From assembly GCA_021839095.1 (NCBI GenBank), contig JAKCBU010000047.1:1-7508 (forward strand): a stretch of DNA of 7,508 nt, written 5' to 3'. Source of the DNA: Pseudomonadota bacterium (lineage in GTDB: Bacteria; Pseudomonadota; Gammaproteobacteria; Acidithiobacillales; Acidithiobacillaceae). A model generated the notes under the pieces. That model was not told where the DNA came from, did no database searches, and saw only the letters and a program-made list of their open reading frames with translations. A program made the translations under genes and the position numbers. This document shows positions 5,324 to 7,508 of the stretch, in pieces; positions within the stretch are counted from its first letter, which is position 1, and each line of letters begins with the position of its first letter.

Positions 5324-6869
5324 GAGACGGCCCCCGTCGATAGAGCGCGCGCAGTTCATGAATGTCCAGCCACCAGGCACCGGTCAAGTACACCGTGGCG
5401 GCGAGGAGCACCAGGCCCAGCACGTGCACCAGCCGCGCCCAAAACGACAGCGATAGCCAGAAGGCCGTATCGCCCCGCAACGAGAGCAGGATCATGCCCA
5501 TGATCACGGCTAATCCGGCGGATTTGAGCAGAAGCGCCGGCCAGCCGGGCTGCGGCTGATAGAGCCCGTCGCGGCGCAAGCGCTGCCAGAGCAAAAGGGT
5601 GTTGACCAGTGCGGCGCTGCTTGTCGCGAGGGCCAAGCCCAGTTGTTGCAGCGGCCACGCCAGCATAAGACTGATACCCATGTTGACCGCGATGCTGATC
5701 ATGCCGAAACGCACCGGCGTACGGGTATTTTGGTGGGCATAAAAGGCCGGTGCGAGCACCCGTGCCGCGATGATCGGCAAGATGCCGAGGCCGTAGCCCA
5801 TCAGGCTGAGGGCGCTTTGCCGGGCATCCTCCGCCGTATAGGCGCCATAACGGAACAGGCTGATCAGTAAGGGTTGGGCCAGGATGAGCAGGCCAACGGT
5901 GGCGGGCAGGCCGATGAGCCACGTGAGACGCAACGCCCAGTCCAGAGTGTTCGGGAATTGCGGTGAGCGTTCCGCGGCCTGCCGGGAGAGCAGCGGTAGT
6001 ACCACGGTTCCCAGCGCCACTCCAAAGACGCCCAGGGGAAACTCCACCAGACGATCGGAATAATACAGATAAGACACCACGTTCGCCCCCACCAAGGAAG
6101 CGAGAATGGTGTTCAGAAACAGATTGATCTGTGCTACGGACGCGCCAAAGGCCGCGGGTCCCATGAGTCGCAGCACTTTGTTCACGCCGGGATCGCGGCG
6201 GCGCAGGCGGGGCCAGTGCAGATGCCCGACCCGCTTCAGCGCCGGCAGTTGAAAACAGAGCTGCACCACCCCGCCGATAAACACGCCCCAGGCCACGGCG
6301 AGGGCGGGTTGGTGCAGATGCGGCGCCCAGAAGAGAGCGGCCGCGATGATGCTGAGATTCAGGAAAACCGGGGTGAAGGCGGGCACGGTAAAATGCCCGT
6401 AGGTATTGAGTACGCCGCCCGCCAGCGCCACCAGCGAGATAAAGAAGAGGTAGGGGAAGGTGATACGCAGCAATTCCACGGTGAGGTGAAACTTGTCCGG
6501 ATTGTCCACGAAACCGGGCGCGATGGCATAGACCACGGCGCTCGCCCCCAGTATGCCGACGAGGGTGACGACCGCCAGGGTAAGGGCCAGCCAGCCCGCC
6601 ACGTCCGCGACAAAAGTTCTGGTTTCCTCGACGGAACGGGTGACCCGATACTCGCCCAGCACCGGGACGAATGACTGAGAAAACGCCCCCTCACCGAACA
6701 TGCGCCGGAATAAGTTCGGGACCCGGAAGGCGACGAAAAACGCATCGGCCATTTCGCCCGCCCCGAAGAGCCGCGCCAGTATCACGTCGCGGGCAAAGCC
6801 CAGCAACCGCGACACCATGGTATTGCTGCCCACCTTGAGCACGCTGCGCAGAGGATGGTGGATGGTCAC
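5316..6869 (-). CDS. murJ: Lipid II flippase MurJ (MviN)
   Basis: MurJ is the MOP-superfamily inner-membrane flippase that moves lipid II to the periplasmic face for peptidoglycan synthesis. The 517 residues compare with 511 in E. coli, and hydrophobic segments throughout fit 14 helices. The N-terminus (LRSVLKVGSNTMVSRLLGFA) is typical. The functional arginines of E. coli MurJ (R18, R24, R52, R270) correspond here to R21, R27, R55 and R273 (SDRLVEFP), and D39 corresponds to D42. GEGAFSQSFVPVL (59-71), ITFPYLF (136-142) and VLAPAFYAHQNTRTPV (371-386) are further signatures. The chosen start is GTG 6869, which gives the usual short N-terminus but has no clear ribosome binding site. The ATG at 6956 would add 29 residues of atypical, non-conserved sequence. 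The gene opens the cluster, with a candidate promoter at 6912-6940, and its 3' end overlaps the DUF2203 gene. Confidence 0.96.
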   Translation of the reverse strand: MTIHHPLRSVLKVGSNTMVSRLLGFARDVILARLFGAGEMADAFFVAFRVPNLFRRMFGEGAFSQSFVPVLGEYRVTRSVEETRTFVADVAGWLALTLAVVTLVGILGASAVVYAIAPGFVDNPDKFHLTVELLRITFPYLFFISLVALAGGVLNTYGHFTVPAFTPVFLNLSIIAAALFWAPHLHQPALAVAWGVFIGGVVQLCFQLPALKRVGHLHWPRLRRRDPGVNKVLRLMGPAAFGASVAQINLFLNTILASLVGANVVSYLYYSDRLVEFPLGVFGVALGTVVLPLLSRQAAERSPQFPNTLDWALRLTWLIGLPATVGLLILAQPLLISLFRYGAYTAEDARQSALSLMGYGLGILPIIAARVLAPAFYAHQNTRTPVRFGMISIAVNMGISLMLAWPLQQLGLALATSSAALVNTLLLWQRLRRDGLYQPQPGWPALLLKSAGLAVIMGMILLSLRGDTAFWLSLSFWARLVHVLGLVLLAATVYLTGAWWLDIHELRALYRRGPSRG

Positions 6870-6911
6870 AGCGCGACAACCGTCAAATGGAGAGGAGGGT
6901 TCATCGTGCTG

Positions 6912-6940
6912 ATTCTGGCACGCTGTCCGGGCAGCGCCAA
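6912..6940 (-). promoter_or_regulatory. Candidate sigma-70 promoter for the murJ cluster
   Basis: On the minus strand, TTGGCG (6935-6940) and CAGAAT (6912-6917) each match the consensus at four of six positions and are separated by exactly 17 nt. Transcription would begin near 6905, about 36 nt before the murJ GTG at 6869. It sits in the 106-bp gap after the epimerase stop, where a promoter for the cluster would be expected. No convincing intrinsic terminator is seen after the epimerase, so read-through from upstream also remains possible. Confidence 0.35.
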
Positions 6941-6975
6941 GAGCGCATCGCCGCATTCCGCGAAACAGCGATATT

Positions 6976-7508
6976 TCACCCGGTGGTTTGGGGTTGCTTG
7001 GTTTGGATCATCTCCTGCATAAGTTCCGCAAGCCCCTCCTCCAGAGTGACTTGCGGTTTCCCCAGGCGTTTAATCATCGCCCCATTTTGCGCGACCGAGT
7101 GGCGGATGTCGCCGGGAATATTGGGTGTGTGACTCAGTACGATTGCGCTTCCGAGGATCCGTGTCATGACCTCCGTCAGTTGTCGGATCGTGATAGCCTG
7201 CCCCCCGGCGATATTGAGTACCCCGACGTAATCACTCGACAATGCGGCAACATTCGCCCGCGCGACATCGCGGACATGAATGAAATCCCGTTCCTGCAAG
7301 CCATCGCCACGCACTGTCAGAGACCGGCCCGCGAGAAGCATATGGATAAACTTGGTAATTACCCCGCTGTAGGGAGAGGTGGGATCCTGTCGGGGACCGT
7401 AAACATTGAAGTAACGCAGCCCAAGCTGCGATGTGCCGTGCAGGCGGGTATAGAGGGATGCGTATTGTTCATTGGTGACTTTCTCCAACCCATAGGGAGA
7501 AATGGGAC
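6976..7508 (-). CDS. NAD-dependent sugar-nucleotide epimerase/dehydratase, C-terminal half (partial)
   Basis: The gene runs off the right edge, leaving 176 complete residues plus the stop. The first visible residues, PISPYGLEK, contain the YxxxK catalytic pair (Y5, K9 of the fragment) of extended short-chain dehydrogenases. LRYFNVYGPRQDP (30-42) and ERDFIHVRDVARA (72-84) are characteristic of the substrate-binding half of UDP-hexose 4-epimerases. The ending PGDIRHSVAQ...LEEGL is typical of the UDP-GlcNAc/GalNAc 4-epimerase (WbpP-like) and GalE-like groups. It probably acts on UDP- or dTDP-sugars for lipopolysaccharide or other surface glycans. The NAD-binding GxxGxxG half lies outside the window, so the exact substrate cannot be set and no gene symbol is given. 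Any ORF beginning at the TTG at 7488 would be an artefact, since the conserved SPYG motif lies upstream of it in frame. The stop lies 106 bp before murJ. Confidence 0.92.
   Translation of the reverse strand, partial: PISPYGLEKVTNEQYASLYTRLHGTSQLGLRYFNVYGPRQDPTSPYSGVITKFIHMLLAGRSLTVRGDGLQERDFIHVRDVARANVAALSSDYVGVLNIAGGQAITIRQLTEVMTRILGSAIVLSHTPNIPGDIRHSVAQNGAMIKRLGKPQVTLEEGLAELMQEMIQTKQPQTTG

Noticed and set aside
6870..6956. 29-residue N-terminal extension of MurJ from the ATG at 6956
   Set aside because: MurJ proteins normally begin close to the conserved LRSVLKV-type segment. The extension is unlike family members and would place the candidate promoter inside the gene. The GTG at 6869 is preferred despite its lack of a ribosome binding site.

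Overview
This window is a compact, GC-rich (roughly 60%) bacterial chromosome segment from a Gram-negative, proteobacterial-type genome. MurJ, IleS, LspA and RibF all carry the full proteobacterial motif sets, and MurJ aligns with the E. coli protein almost without gaps. The content would fit an Acidithiobacillus-like or neighbouring lineage, but that genus guess is inference from general resemblance and not proven by the sequence.

Almost everything reads on the minus strand, so biological order runs from high to low coordinates. It starts with the C-terminal half of a sugar-nucleotide epimerase (6976-7508). After a 106-bp gap with a plausible promoter comes a tight cluster: murJ (lipid II flippase), a DUF2203 protein, ribF (FMN/FAD synthesis), ileS (isoleucyl-tRNA synthetase) and lspA (lipoprotein signal peptidase). 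Junctions are overlaps or 1-2 nt gaps, except for 89 bp before ribF, which holds a possible internal promoter. The ribF-ileS-lspA order is a widespread conserved arrangement. The cluster couples envelope building (MurJ, LspA) with core metabolism and translation (RibF, IleS).

The left 570 bases are the least ordinary part. Four bases after the lspA stop begins a 105-bp segment bounded by 13-bp inverted repeats. In minus-strand RNA these arms pair completely (12 Watson-Crick pairs plus one G-U), enclose two more hairpins, and are followed two bases later by a strong intrinsic terminator (431-459). This looks like a structured 3'UTR, an sRNA, or a riboswitch/attenuator-like element; a MITE-like insertion is the main alternative. 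Beyond the terminator lies a small, very basic 72-codon ORF with a good ribosome binding site (160-378). The far left edge probably holds the last 35 codons of a convergent plus-strand gene. No CRISPR array, tRNA, rRNA, insertion sequence or phage gene was seen.
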